Assembly: GCF_004297265.1 (NCBI RefSeq)
Contig: NZ_SCUT01000054.1
Location: 155,464-219,463 of the forward strand
Direction of reading: 5' to 3'
Length of the DNA stretch: 64,000 nt
Source of the DNA: Reyranella sp.
GTDB lineage: Bacteria; Pseudomonadota; Alphaproteobacteria; Reyranellales; Reyranellaceae
Below the pieces are notes generated by a model that was not told where the DNA came from, made no database searches, and was given only the letters and a program-made list of their open reading frames with translations. The position numbers and the translations under genes are program-made. Below, piece by piece: positions 24,676 through 32,907 of this stretch (within the stretch, counting starts at the first letter, position 1; each line of letters begins with the position of its first letter).

Positions 24676-25752
24676 TTAAGCATTCGCGCCGTGGATCGCC
24701 TCGATCACGGCTTTCGTGACGTCGATCGTCCGCGCCGCGCCGCCGAGATCGGGCGTGTGGAAGCGCTTGTCGGCCGTCACCCGTTCGATGGCCTTCATCA
24801 GGCGCCCGGCGGCGGCCGGTTCGCCGAGATGTTCCAGCATCATAACCGCCGACCAGAAGGTGCCGACGGGATTGGCCACGCCCTTGCCCATGATGTCGAA
24901 GGCCGAGCCATGGATCGGCTCGAACATCGAGGGGAAGGTTCGCTCGGGATTGAGGTTGGCGGTCGGTGCGATGCCCAGCGAACCGGCCAGCGCGGCGGCG
25001 AGGTCCGACAGGATGTCGGCGTGGAGGTTGGTCGCCACCACCGTGTCGATGCTGCCGGGCTTCATGACCATGCGCATGGTCATGGCATCGACCAGCATCT
25101 TGTCCCAGGTGACGTCCTTGAATTCGGCCGCGACCTCGTTGGCGATCTCGTCCCACATCACCATGGCGTGGCGCTGGGCGTTCGACTTGGTGACGACGGT
25201 GAGGAGCTTGCGCGGCCGCGACTGCGCGAGCCTGAAGGCGAAGCGCAGGATGCGCTCGACACCGGCGCGCGTGAACATCGACACGTCGGTCGCCGCCTCG
25301 ATCGGCGAGCCCTGGTGGACGCGGCCGCCGACGCCGGAATATTCGCCCTCGGAATTCTCGCGCACGATCACCCAGTCGAGCTCGTTGCCGTTCACGTGGC
25401 GCAGCGGCGAGGTGATTCCCGGCAGCACGCGCGTCGGGCGGACGTTCGCGTACTGGTCGAAGGGCTGGCAGATCGCCAGCCGCAGGCCCCACAGGGTGAC
25501 ATGGTCGGGAATGTCCGGATGCCCGGCCGACCCGAACAGGATCGCATCGTGTTTGGCGATCTGCTCGCGTCCGTCCAGCGGCATCATGCGGCCGTGCTTC
25601 TTGTAATAGTCGCCGCCCCAGTCGAAATGGTCGATCTCGAAGGCGAAGCTGCCCTCTCGGCGGGCAATAGCTTCCAGCACCTCGACCCCCGCCGACACGA
25701 CTTCGGTGCCGATGCCGTCGCCGGGAATGGCTGCGATCTTGTAGGTCTTCAT
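24676..25752 (-). CDS. Tartrate dehydrogenase/decarboxylase (isocitrate/isopropylmalate dehydrogenase family)
   Basis: 358 residues from ATG at 25752. The beta-decarboxylating dehydrogenase fold is clear: AAIPGDGIGTEVV at the N-terminus, the substrate-site arginines in YANVRPTRVLPG and VIVRENSEGEYSG, the VTKSNAQRHAMVMWDEI helix with the Lys, and metal-ligand aspartates in VDAMTMRMV and NLHADILSDL. NAD-binding IHGSAFDIMGKGVANPVG follows. The GGRVHQ/NSEGEYSG pattern and length match tartrate or D-malate dehydrogenases (TtuC/DmlA) better than LeuB. It oxidises tartrate or D-malate with NAD and Mn. The Bug receptor gene lies 13 bases upstream, so the receptor may bring in the substrate. Confidence 0.85.
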   Translation of the reverse strand: MKTYKIAAIPGDGIGTEVVSAGVEVLEAIARREGSFAFEIDHFDWGGDYYKKHGRMMPLDGREQIAKHDAILFGSAGHPDIPDHVTLWGLRLAICQPFDQYANVRPTRVLPGITSPLRHVNGNELDWVIVRENSEGEYSGVGGRVHQGSPIEAATDVSMFTRAGVERILRFAFRLAQSRPRKLLTVVTKSNAQRHAMVMWDEIANEVAAEFKDVTWDKMLVDAMTMRMVMKPGSIDTVVATNLHADILSDLAAALAGSLGIAPTANLNPERTFPSMFEPIHGSAFDIMGKGVANPVGTFWSAVMMLEHLGEPAAAGRLMKAIERVTADKRFHTPDLGGAARTIDVTKAVIEAIHGANA

Positions 25753-25765
25753 CAGGATATCCGGA

Positions 25766-26764
25766 TCAATTGCTGGCCTTGACGCCGGCCGCCTTGATCA
25801 CGGCGTCCCAGCGTTTCACTTCGGATTCGAGATAGCCCTTGAGCGCCTCCGGGCTGACCTGCGCCTCCGCGACGGGCTCCGTGCCGAGACCGGCGAAGCG
25901 CTCGAGCACCTTGGGGTCCTTCAGCGCGACCTTGAGCGCCGCCACGAGCTTGTCCGTGACGTCCTTCGGCAATCCTTTCGGCGCCCACAGCGCGTGCCAG
26001 GCCGAAACCTCGAAGCCGGGCAGGGTGCCGCTGTCGAAGGTCGGCAATTCGGGCACGGACGAGACCTTGGCCTTGGTAGTGACGGCGTAGCCCTTGATGC
26101 GTCCGTCCTTGATATGGCCGGTCGTGTTGGTCGTCTGGTCGCACATCACGTCGAAGGTACCGCTGATCAGGTCGTTCATCGCCGGCCCGGTGCCGCGATA
26201 GCCGACGCCCTCCATCTTGATGCCCAGCTCCTTCATCAGGATCAGCATGCAGAGATGCGAGGCCGAGCCGATGCCGGCATGGCCGTAGGTCGCCTTGCTC
26301 TGGTTGGCCTTCATCCAGGCGACGATTTCGGCGATGTCCTTGGGCGGCAGACCCGCCTTGGAGACGAGTGTCATCGGCACGTCGGTGATGCGGCCGAGAT
26401 GGTCGAAATCGCTCACGACGTCATACTTGAGGCCGTCATAGAGGGCAGGGGCCGTGGCCTGCGCGATGTGCCAGACGGCGATCGTGTAACCGTCGGGCGC
26501 TGCCCGGGCGACCTTCGCCATGCCGATCGTGCCGCCGGCGCCGCCGACATTCTCGACGACGACGGTCTGGCCGAAGGTCTTTGTCATCGATTCGGCGATC
26601 AGGCGCGCCACCGTGTCGGTGGGGCCACCGGCCGCGGCCGGCACGATCAGCGTCACCGGCTTGTTGGGATAGGCCTGCGCGGCGGCAGTTCCGGCCACGG
26701 CGAACGACGCGAGGCAGGTGGCGGCTGCGGCGCAGGTCAGCAGGGCACGACGTAGAAAGCTCAC
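25766..26764 (-). CDS. Bug-family tripartite tricarboxylate transporter receptor
   Basis: 332 residues from a GTG at 26764, with AGGGAG upstream. The signal peptide runs MSFLRRALLTCAAAATCLASFAVAGTAAA, then AYPNKPVTLIVPAAAGGPTDTVARL, the standard Bug/TctC opening. GGAGGTIG (near 74-82) and the closing helix with VKRWDAVIKAAGVKASN also fit. These periplasmic receptors bind dicarboxylates or aromatic acids with high affinity. No TctA/TctB permease genes are adjacent, which is common for orphan Bug receptors. It is transcribed with a tartrate/D-malate dehydrogenase and divergently from a LysR regulator, so a C4-dicarboxylate ligand is a reasonable guess. Confidence 0.93.
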   Translation of the reverse strand: MSFLRRALLTCAAAATCLASFAVAGTAAAQAYPNKPVTLIVPAAAGGPTDTVARLIAESMTKTFGQTVVVENVGGAGGTIGMAKVARAAPDGYTIAVWHIAQATAPALYDGLKYDVVSDFDHLGRITDVPMTLVSKAGLPPKDIAEIVAWMKANQSKATYGHAGIGSASHLCMLILMKELGIKMEGVGYRGTGPAMNDLISGTFDVMCDQTTNTTGHIKDGRIKGYAVTTKAKVSSVPELPTFDSGTLPGFEVSAWHALWAPKGLPKDVTDKLVAALKVALKDPKVLERFAGLGTEPVAEAQVSPEALKGYLESEVKRWDAVIKAAGVKASN

Positions 26765-26835
26765 GGTTCACTCCCTTGGATTCTTGATTTGCCGCCTCTT
26801 TACGTCCGTCGGCGGAGGGCGGCAATTGGCGCTGG

Positions 26836-26858
26836 ATTATACAAATTTCTGATATAAT
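26836..26858. promoter_or_regulatory. LysR-type operator/promoter overlap
   Basis: ATTATA (26836-26841) and TATAAT (26853-26858) form an exact inverted repeat 11 bases apart, matching the T-N11-A form of LysR boxes. TATAAT also reads as a -10 hexamer in both directions. It lies 7 bases before the LysR ATG and about 70 bases before the Bug receptor gene. This suggests autoregulation plus divergent control. Confidence 0.5.
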
Positions 26859-26865
26859 CGCCGTT

Positions 26866-27783
26866 ATGGATCTGCATCAGCTTCGCTGTTTCGTGGCCGT
26901 GGCCGACGAATTGCATTTCGGCCGGGCGGCGCGACGGCTCGAGATGATGCCGTCGGCGCTGAGCCGCGACATCCGTCTTCTGGAGACCTCGCTGGGAACG
27001 TCCCTGCTGCTGCGCACCACGCGCAACGTGATGCTGTCGCAGGACGGTGCCGCCTTCGTCGACGACGCCCGTGCGCTGCTGGCGAGGGCCGATGCGCTGG
27101 CGGCCGAGGTACGCGAGCGCGGACGTCGTCAATCCCGTAGCCTCATCCGGGTCGGCGCGATCGACACGGCGGCGGCCGGTTTGATCCCGCCGCTATTGCA
27201 CGATTTCCGCGAGCAGCGCGCCGCGGTCGCCGTGCAGCTGGTCGAGGACAAAACCGTCCGCCTGGTGCCGAAGTTGTTGTCGGGCCGGCTCGATGTTGCC
27301 TTTATCCGTCCGCCCGCGCGGCTCGACAGGCGCATCGAGACGATGATGCTTTTCCACGAGACGCCGGTCGTCGCCATACCGTCGCGGCACCGCCTCGCGG
27401 GCCGGCGCCGCCTGTCCATCGAGGCGCTGGCGGACGAGCCGATGATCGTGCCCGACCGCAGCTCGCGGCCCCACAGCCACGACCTCACGATCAAGCTGTT
27501 CCAGCGCGCCGGCCTGCGTCCCCGCGTGTCGCAGATCGCCGAGGAGAAGCAGACCATCGTCCAGCTGGTCGCGGCGGGATTGGGTTTGGCTATCGTGCCG
27601 CGCTGGGCCTCGCGGCTCGGCATGGCGGGCGTCCGCTTCGTCCCGCTCGCCTCCCGCGAGGCTAACGCCCTCGACCTGCTGCCGATGGCCGCCGCCTGGC
27701 TGCGCAACGCCCGCGACCCGCTGCGCGACGAGATGCTCGACATGCTACGCCTGCGCCTGCCGCGCTACGGGGCGGGTGCGTGA
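26866..27783 (+). CDS. LysR-family transcriptional regulator
   Basis: 305 residues, standard LysR size. The N-terminal winged helix-turn-helix is MDLHQLRCFVAVADELHFGRAARRLEMMPSALSRDIRLLE (split here by eye into helices 2-3 at about 18-37). A linker helix follows, and the type 2 periplasmic-binding-like effector domain spans about 88-300, with RVGAIDTAAAGLIPPLL and VQLVAAGLGLAIVPRWA. It should regulate the divergent Bug receptor-tartrate dehydrogenase pair in response to a small acid. The short distance between the putative -10 and the start suggests a nearly leaderless message. The dispersed hairpin copy 2 follows its stop. Confidence 0.93.
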   Translation: MDLHQLRCFVAVADELHFGRAARRLEMMPSALSRDIRLLETSLGTSLLLRTTRNVMLSQDGAAFVDDARALLARADALAAEVRERGRRQSRSLIRVGAIDTAAAGLIPPLLHDFREQRAAVAVQLVEDKTVRLVPKLLSGRLDVAFIRPPARLDRRIETMMLFHETPVVAIPSRHRLAGRRRLSIEALADEPMIVPDRSSRPHSHDLTIKLFQRAGLRPRVSQIAEEKQTIVQLVAAGLGLAIVPRWASRLGMAGVRFVPLASREANALDLLPMAAAWLRNARDPLRDEMLDMLRLRLPRYGAGA

Positions 27784-27801
27784 GAGAGGCGATCTATCAA
27801 C

Positions 27802-27861
27802 GGAGCGCGCCACTCCAGTGGCGCCCATGATCATGATTGCGCCACTGGAGTGGCGCGCTCC
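27802..27861. repeat. Dispersed long-hairpin element, copy 2
   Basis: Arms of 23 bases identical to copy 1 (GGAGCGCGCCACTCC...) pair perfectly around a loop containing CATGATCATG. It sits after the LysR stop and before the convergent stop of the NTF2-like gene. The placement is the same as for the copies at 24594-24660 and 54341-54400. Confidence 0.8.
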
Positions 27862-27894
27862 ACTGAGCCTGCTTAAGCCGCCCGGACTGGCCTT

Positions 27895-28263
27895 TCATGA
27901 CGTCGGCATTGTCTGGCCGGCCGCCCAAAGCCACTTGCCGTTGGCATCGGTGAAGACGCAGAGCGAACGATAGGTCGCCAGGACTTCGCGCCCTCCGGCG
28001 TTGAAGCGGTCGCGCACTGTCAGCGTTGCGACGGCGAAGCCGGGAAACTCGCCGACCAGGAGATCGTCGATTTCCTGCTCATGGAACACGACCTTGCCGG
28101 ATGTGCAGTAAGTCTCGATATAACCCAGCTTGTCGAAGCGCGTGCCGCCGGCATTGACGTAGATGAAGTCGTCGTGGAGCAGCGCGGTCAGCGTCTCGGC
28201 TGACCGGCGCACCATTGCATCCGCCTTTGCCGCGAGAACCTGCCGGATGGCGTCGGCAGGCAT
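27895..28263 (-). CDS. NTF2-like/SnoaL-type protein downstream of nitrile hydratase
   Basis: 122 residues from ATG at 28263, only four bases after the nitrile hydratase beta stop, so very likely in the same transcript. The pattern is that of the SnoaL/DUF4440 cone fold: N-terminal helix AIRQVLAAKADAMVRRSAETL, then LLHDDFIYVNAGGTRFDKLGYIE, the conserved strand LATYRSLCVFTDANGKWLWAAGQT. Members act as ketosteroid isomerase-like enzymes or small-ligand binders. It occupies the place where a nitrile hydratase activator often sits, but shows none of that family's features. Function here is unknown; a helper role in metal insertion is speculation. Confidence 0.75.
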   Translation of the reverse strand: MPADAIRQVLAAKADAMVRRSAETLTALLHDDFIYVNAGGTRFDKLGYIETYCTSGKVVFHEQEIDDLLVGEFPGFAVATLTVRDRFNAGGREVLATYRSLCVFTDANGKWLWAAGQTMPTS

Positions 28264-28267
28264 CGCG

Positions 28268-28885
28268 CTACTTCGCGCGTTCGAGGTAGCTCTCGAAGAC
28301 GCCGACATGGACGAACGCCGGGTCGGCCGAGTCCGACCACAGGTCGCGTGCATCGAAGCGCACGTCGTAGGTTGGTTCCTCGTCGGCCTCGATCCCGTGA
28401 CCGTGGGCGTCGGGGAACGGGTAGGGCGGCGACACGCCGACCACGACACCGCTCTTGCCGCGGATGTAGCCCGGCATGCGGACATGGCCGGGGACGTAAT
28501 CGGTCTTCACCCTGACCTTGTCGCCGACCTTCAGGGTCTCGCGCGTGGCGACATTGGCTCGGCCGGGAGCGCTGGGCGAGGCGAGGGGGAAGGCGCCCTG
28601 GGCGCGGCGTTCCAGCTCCTCGTGGGTGACGATGCCCTTCTCGACGCAGAGGGTGGCAAGGCTGGTCAGCGAGCGCTCGTAGTAGCTGGCCGAGAGATAG
28701 TGCCGCGGCTCCATGCGCTCGATGGCGTGGCGGTACTCGTCCATGTTGAAGATGCCGAGCTTCACCGCCAGGGAGTAGAGCGCGTTGACCCGCTTCTCCC
28801 ACGGCTCGTGGAAGGTCTGGGCGCGGAGCGAATAGCGGACACGGCCGAAGCCCTGCTTGCCGCCGAGATCGTGCATGCCGTCCAT
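28268..28885 (-). CDS. nthB: Nitrile hydratase, beta subunit
   Basis: 205 residues from ATG at 28885. The start MDGMHDLGGKQGFG is the diagnostic beginning of nitrile hydratase beta chains. The middle HYLSASYYERSLTSL and the C-terminal SH3-like barrel (KVGDKVRVKTDYVPGHVRMPGYIRGKSGVV, here in two overlapping strands) with ending HVGVFESYLE are also typical. With the alpha chain it hydrates nitriles to amides at a low-spin Co or Fe centre, to which beta contributes two conserved arginines. It follows the alpha gene by 15 bases. It is not fused to an activator domain, and no amidase gene is near. Confidence 0.95.
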   Translation of the reverse strand: MDGMHDLGGKQGFGRVRYSLRAQTFHEPWEKRVNALYSLAVKLGIFNMDEYRHAIERMEPRHYLSASYYERSLTSLATLCVEKGIVTHEELERRAQGAFPLASPSAPGRANVATRETLKVGDKVRVKTDYVPGHVRMPGYIRGKSGVVVGVSPPYPFPDAHGHGIEADEEPTYDVRFDARDLWSDSADPAFVHVGVFESYLERAK

Positions 28886-28900
28886 GGTGTTTCTCCGATC

Positions 28901-29497
28901 CTAGAGGCGCGACACGCCGATCATGGAATCCTTGGTGACCAGGCCGGCGAGCTTCTCCTCGGACCAGCCCTCGGTGCCGGCGGGCCGAACCGGCAGCACC
29001 ATGTAGCGTGTGTCGGCCGTCGTATCCCAGACCCGGATCTCCATGTCGGCCGGCAGGTCGAGGCCCATCTCCTTCAGCACGGTGCGCGACTGGCGCACGA
29101 TGCGGGCGCGGTATTCCAGGTCCTTGTACCAGTCCGGCGGCAGGCCGATGATCGAGAACGCGGTGCACGAGCATAGCGTGCAGCAGATCACGTTGTGGAC
29201 GCTCGGCATGTTCTCCAGCACGACCAGATGCCGGTGATGCGGCGGCATCGAGAGACCGAGTTCCGCCACGGCGGCGCGGCCGTTGGCGAACAGGCGCTCG
29301 CGGAAGGCGGGATCGGTCCAGGCCCTGGCGACAACGCGCGCCCCGTTCTGCGGCACCCATTCCTCCTCGGCGAGATGCTTGAACTCGCGGATGAAGTTGG
29401 CGGGCTCCATGCCGCGCTCCTGGAAGGCGGCCTCGATGGCGTCGGTCCGCGCCTCGACGGAGGCGGCGGCCTGATGGTGATGGGTCTGGTCAGGCAT
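28901..29497 (-). CDS. nthA: Nitrile hydratase, alpha subunit
   Basis: 198 residues from ATG at 29497. The metal-binding segment is VICCTLCSCTAF: the ligands are Cys106, Cys109, Ser110 and Cys111, with the two outer cysteines expected to be oxidised post-translationally. The threonine at 107 is the form seen in cobalt enzymes, while the threonine at 112 is the form seen in iron enzymes, so metal type is ambiguous. An additional Cys105 precedes the motif. GLPPDWYKD and TADTRYMVLPVRP follow as usual. It catalyses nitrile hydration with the beta chain. The operon order is alpha, beta, NTF2-like protein; the usual activator gene is missing. Confidence 0.95.
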   Translation of the reverse strand: MPDQTHHHQAAASVEARTDAIEAAFQERGMEPANFIREFKHLAEEEWVPQNGARVVARAWTDPAFRERLFANGRAAVAELGLSMPPHHRHLVVLENMPSVHNVICCTLCSCTAFSIIGLPPDWYKDLEYRARIVRQSRTVLKEMGLDLPADMEIRVWDTTADTRYMVLPVRPAGTEGWSEEKLAGLVTKDSMIGVSRL

Positions 29498-29617
29498 TGT
29501 TTTCTCCCAGGCGGCGGCAATTCTCGCCGGGCAGTATAGGAAGCGCGCGCCATTGCGTCACTTGCTCCCCGCCGCCCACGCGGGCTAGACAGGCCGCGCC
29601 CAACAGGAGTTTTTCTC

Positions 29618-30895
29618 ATGAGCGCCATCGCCGAAGTCCGCGGCCGCGAAATCCTCGACAGCCGTGGCAATCCCACCGTCGAAGTCGAAGTCGAACTCGA
29701 CAGCGGCGCGATAGGCCGCGCAGCCGTCCCGTCCGGCGCCTCGACCGGCGCACACGAGGCGGTCGAACTGCGCGACGGCGACAAGAAGCGCTACGGCGGC
29801 AAGGGCGTGCTGAAGGCGGTCGCTGCCGTCAACGGCGAGATCATGGACTTGCTGTCGGGCCTCGACGCGCTGGAGCAGATCAAGATCGACCGGGCGCTCA
29901 TAGAGCTCGACGGCACGCCGAACAAGGGCCGCCTCGGCGCCAATGCGATCCTCGGCGCCTCGCTCGCGGTCGCCAAGGCCGCGGCCATGGAGAGCGGCCT
30001 GCCGCTCTACCGCTATGTCGGCGGCAGCCAGGCCTCGGTGCTGCCGGTGCCGCTGATGAACATCATCAACGGCGGCGCCCATGCCGACAATCCGATCGAC
30101 ATCCAGGAATTCATGATCATGCCGGTGAAGGCCGACCGCTTCGCCGATGCGCTGCGCATGGGCGCCGAGGTCTTCCACGCGCTGCGCGGCCAGCTCCATG
30201 ATGCAGGCCACAACACCAACGTGGGCGACGAGGGCGGCTTCGCGCCGAACCTCGCGACGGCCGACGAAGCGCTGTCCTTCGTCATGAAGGCGATCGAGAA
30301 GGCCGGCTACAAGCCCGGCGAGGACGTGATGCTGGCGCTCGACCCGGCCTCGACCGAGTTCTTCAAGAAGGGCAAGTACGAGATGGAAGGCGAGGGCAAG
30401 TCGTTCGATGCCGCCGGCATGGTCGACTATTATGCCGATCTCGTGAAGCGCTACCCGATCGTGTCGATCGAGGACGGCATGGCCGAGGACGACATGAAGG
30501 GCTGGAAGGCCATCACAGACAAGCTCGGCAAGAAGATCCAGCTGGTCGGCGACGACCTGTTCGTCACCAACCCGAAGCGCCTGGAGCAGGGCATCAAGGA
30601 CGGGCTCGCCAACGCGATCCTGGTCAAGGTGAACCAGATCGGCACCCTGACCGAGACGATGGAGGCCGTCTCCATGGCGCGCAATGCCAGCTACGGCGCG
30701 GTCATGTCCCACCGCTCGGGCGAGACCGAGGACGCGACCATCGCCGACCTCGCCGTCGCCACCAACTGCGGCCAGATCAAGACCGGCTCGTTGTCGCGGT
30801 CGGACCGCCTGGCCAAGTACAACCAGCTCCTGCGCATCGAGGAGCAGCTCGGCACCCAGGCCCGCTACGCCGGGACGTCGATCCTGCGCGGCTAG
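29618..30895 (+). CDS. eno: Enolase
   Basis: 425 residues with AGGAG eight bases upstream of ATG 29618. All enolase landmarks are present: EILDSRGNPTVEVE at the start, the flexible loop PSGASTGAHEAVELRD, GHNTNVGDEGGFAPN with the acid/base Glu, metal ligands in LALDPASTEF, SIEDGMAEDD and LVGDDLFVTN, the catalytic Lys in ILVKVNQIGTLTET, and SHRSGETED. It interconverts 2-phosphoglycerate and phosphoenolpyruvate. A weak promoter, TTGCTC at 29562-29567 with TAGACA at 29586-29591, precedes it. The last four coding bases overlap the 3' end of the opposite-strand monooxygenase gene. Confidence 0.98.
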   Translation: MSAIAEVRGREILDSRGNPTVEVEVELDSGAIGRAAVPSGASTGAHEAVELRDGDKKRYGGKGVLKAVAAVNGEIMDLLSGLDALEQIKIDRALIELDGTPNKGRLGANAILGASLAVAKAAAMESGLPLYRYVGGSQASVLPVPLMNIINGGAHADNPIDIQEFMIMPVKADRFADALRMGAEVFHALRGQLHDAGHNTNVGDEGGFAPNLATADEALSFVMKAIEKAGYKPGEDVMLALDPASTEFFKKGKYEMEGEGKSFDAAGMVDYYADLVKRYPIVSIEDGMAEDDMKGWKAITDKLGKKIQLVGDDLFVTNPKRLEQGIKDGLANAILVKVNQIGTLTETMEAVSMARNASYGAVMSHRSGETEDATIADLAVATNCGQIKTGSLSRSDRLAKYNQLLRIEEQLGTQARYAGTSILRG

Positions 30896-31196
30896 TCGCC
30901 GTAGACGACCTCGTAATGGTCGACGACGTCGTCGAACGACGACAGCACGGCGCGCGCCCGTGGTTGGACATGGGCGCGGTCGATATCGGAACCCGCGAAG
31001 GCCTCGATCGAGGCGCGTGAGTCCCAGAGAGTCAGGGCGACGAGTTCGACCTCGTCACCCGTCTTGGGACGGAGCAGCCAGGCACCGCGATGCCCGGTCA
31101 GGGCCTTGAGTTGCGGCACCACTGTGTCTGTAAAATGCTTGGCGTAGGCGGGGGCATTGCGGCCGTCGCGCGGCCGCGCCAGGTTCGGGCGATCAT
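30892..31196 (-). pseudogene. Antibiotic-biosynthesis-monooxygenase-like gene, frameshifted near the N-terminus
   Basis: The ATG at 31196 opens MIARTWRGRATAA, the classic start of small ABM-domain proteins, but this frame then leaves the family. The remainder (AYAKHFTDTVVPQLKAL, RGAWLLRPKTGDEVELVAL, AFAGSDIDRAHVQPRARAVL, FDDVVDHYEVVYGD) continues in another frame. Restoring one G in the G5 run at 31150-31154 (C5 on the coding strand) joins both parts into a protein of about 101 residues. The shift may be a true mutation, slippage-based switching or a sequencing error. A 76-residue product could still start at tandem GTG codons near 31122. ABM proteins are dimeric heme- or quinol-related monooxygenases. 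Confidence 0.65.
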
Positions 31197-31244
31197 GGCC
31201 GCAGGGTAGTGGCGCGGCACGCAGCGCTATTGGTAAAAATTGCC

Positions 31245-32075
31245 ATGCCGCGTGTCGATCCGAACAATTCGACGGAATACTGGTGGGACCGTCATCTGAG
31301 CGGCCTCAGCCTGATGCGCGCCGATTTCACGACGCACGAATATCCGCAGCACACCCATGAGGCCCTGGTGATTGCCGTCACCGAGCAGGGCGGCTCGGTG
31401 GTGAAGAGCCGGGGCGAGTTGCAGGACTGCACGCCGGCGACGCTGTTCGTGTTCAACCCCGAGGAACCGCACGGAGGGTGGATGGGGCGCAGCGAGCGCT
31501 GGCAGTACCGCTCGCTCTACCTGAGCCGGATCGCGCTCGACCGGATGGCCGACGAACTCGGGGTCGACGAGGTCCCGTACTTCACGCGCAACACCTTTGC
31601 CGATCGCGACCTGATCGACATCTTCCACACGATGCACGTAGCGCTGGAAGCGGGACGCGATGTCTTCCGGGAGCGCGAGCTGCTGGTCGGTTCGTTCGGC
31701 ACGCTGTTCAAGCGCCACGGCAGCGGCCGCCGTCATCTCAAGGCGCCACGGCGCGACCGACTTCTGCTGGCACGGGCGATCGAGCGGATGCGGGCGGAGT
31801 ATGCCAGCAACCTTCGTCTTGAGGATCTGTCGGCGAGCGTCGGGCTCACCACTTTCCAGCTCATCGGCCTGTTCAAGCGCATGACCGGCCTGACGCCGCA
31901 CGCCTATCTCACGCAGGTGCGGCTCGGCATGGCCTGCCGCCAGCTGCGGCGCGCACCGGTGCTGGCCGAGGTCGCGACAGCCGTCGGCTTCTACGACCAG
32001 AGCGCGCTCAACAAGAACTTCAAGCGCTGCTACGGCATCACGCCGCTGCAATTCGCCCGCGCCGCGGCGGCCTGA
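31245..32075 (+). CDS. AraC-family transcriptional regulator
   Basis: 276 residues from ATG 31245; a GTG at 31209 would add 12 residues with no obvious family match. The N-terminal half is a cupin-like AraC ligand-binding domain (EYPQHTHEALVIAVTEQGG, then TLFVFNPEEPHGGW). The C-terminal two helix-turn-helix units are clear: NLRLEDLSASVGLTTFQLIGLFKRMTGL for the first and AEVATAVGFYDQSALNKNFKRCYGITPLQFA for the second. The cupin ligand is unknown. Its natural target could be the following AlaX-type gene, or the divergent frameshifted monooxygenase gene. It lies 48 bases upstream of the AlaX gene on the same strand. Confidence 0.88.
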   Translation: MPRVDPNNSTEYWWDRHLSGLSLMRADFTTHEYPQHTHEALVIAVTEQGGSVVKSRGELQDCTPATLFVFNPEEPHGGWMGRSERWQYRSLYLSRIALDRMADELGVDEVPYFTRNTFADRDLIDIFHTMHVALEAGRDVFRERELLVGSFGTLFKRHGSGRRHLKAPRRDRLLLARAIERMRAEYASNLRLEDLSASVGLTTFQLIGLFKRMTGLTPHAYLTQVRLGMACRQLRRAPVLAEVATAVGFYDQSALNKNFKRCYGITPLQFARAAAA

Positions 32076-32123
32076 AGCAATTTTCGCCAATACGCCCACC
32101 AGGCATCTTCCTACGATGTCGTC

Positions 32124-32840
32124 ATGCATCTGTTTTGTCATGAGCAGCCCGAAACGCTGTCCATAGAGACCGAGGTCGTCGACGCGCGGCCGGGCAAGAT
32201 CGTTCTTTCCCGGTCGCCGTTCTATCCGGGCGGCGGGGGCCAGCTCGCGGATCGCGGCGTCATCCGCTGGCAGGGCGGCGAGGCGAAGGTCACGGGTTTC
32301 GAAGCCTCGGCTGGCAAGCTATGGCACCTGCTCGATACCGAAGCCGAGGTGAGCGGCGCGCTCGAAGCCGCCGTCGATGCGGATTTTCGCCTGACCATGC
32401 GCCAGCTCCACACCGCGACGCACATCCTGAACGCGCTCGTGTTCAAGGCGTTCGACGGGGCGCTGGTGACCGGCGTGCAGATGGCCGAGGACGGCAGTGC
32501 CCGTATGGATTTCGACCTGCCGGGCGCCGACAACGACCGGCTGCGCGCGTTGGAAGGCCCGATCAACGAGACGATCCGTGAGGACCTTGCGGTGAACTTC
32601 GTCTACGTGCCGATGCACGAGGCACAGGCCGAGCACGGCCTGATCCGCAGCCGTTCGGTCGCACCGCCGCCGACGCCGGACGGCAAGATCCGGGTCGTCA
32701 AGATCGTCGGGCTGGATCGTCAGGCGTGCGGCGGCACACATCTCGCCTCGACCGGCAATTCGCCGCCGGTCCGCATCCTCAAGATCGACAACAAGGGCCG
32801 CCACAACAGGCGAGTGCGGATCGCCCTGGAAAAGAACTAG
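32124..32840 (+). CDS. AlaX-type alanyl-tRNA editing protein
   Basis: 238 residues. It corresponds to the editing domain of alanyl-tRNA synthetase as a free-standing protein. The zinc site is complete: His96 and His100 in LHTATHILNAL, and Cys202 and His206 in ACGGTHLAS. The N-terminal beta-barrel part (SPFYPGGGGQLADRGVI) marks it as an AlaX-M/L type with the glycine-rich motif. It would hydrolyse Ser- or Gly-tRNA-Ala mischarged by AlaRS. A compact hairpin GCGCGA-CT-TCGCGC at 32840-32853 overlaps the end of the stop codon. It follows an AraC-family regulator and is convergent with a GST gene. Confidence 0.9.
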   Translation: MHLFCHEQPETLSIETEVVDARPGKIVLSRSPFYPGGGGQLADRGVIRWQGGEAKVTGFEASAGKLWHLLDTEAEVSGALEAAVDADFRLTMRQLHTATHILNALVFKAFDGALVTGVQMAEDGSARMDFDLPGADNDRLRALEGPINETIREDLAVNFVYVPMHEAQAEHGLIRSRSVAPPPTPDGKIRVVKIVGLDRQACGGTHLASTGNSPPVRILKIDNKGRHNRRVRIALEKN

Positions 32841-32907
32841 CGCGACTTCGCGCCCGTGCCCTGCAGTTGTCGGCGGGCAATGGCCAGGGATCGCATCGTT
32901 TCTGGCA

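Noticed and set aside
27895..28263. The small gene after nthB as a nitrile hydratase activator
   Set aside because: It has the SnoaL/NTF2-like pattern and none of the activator family's features.
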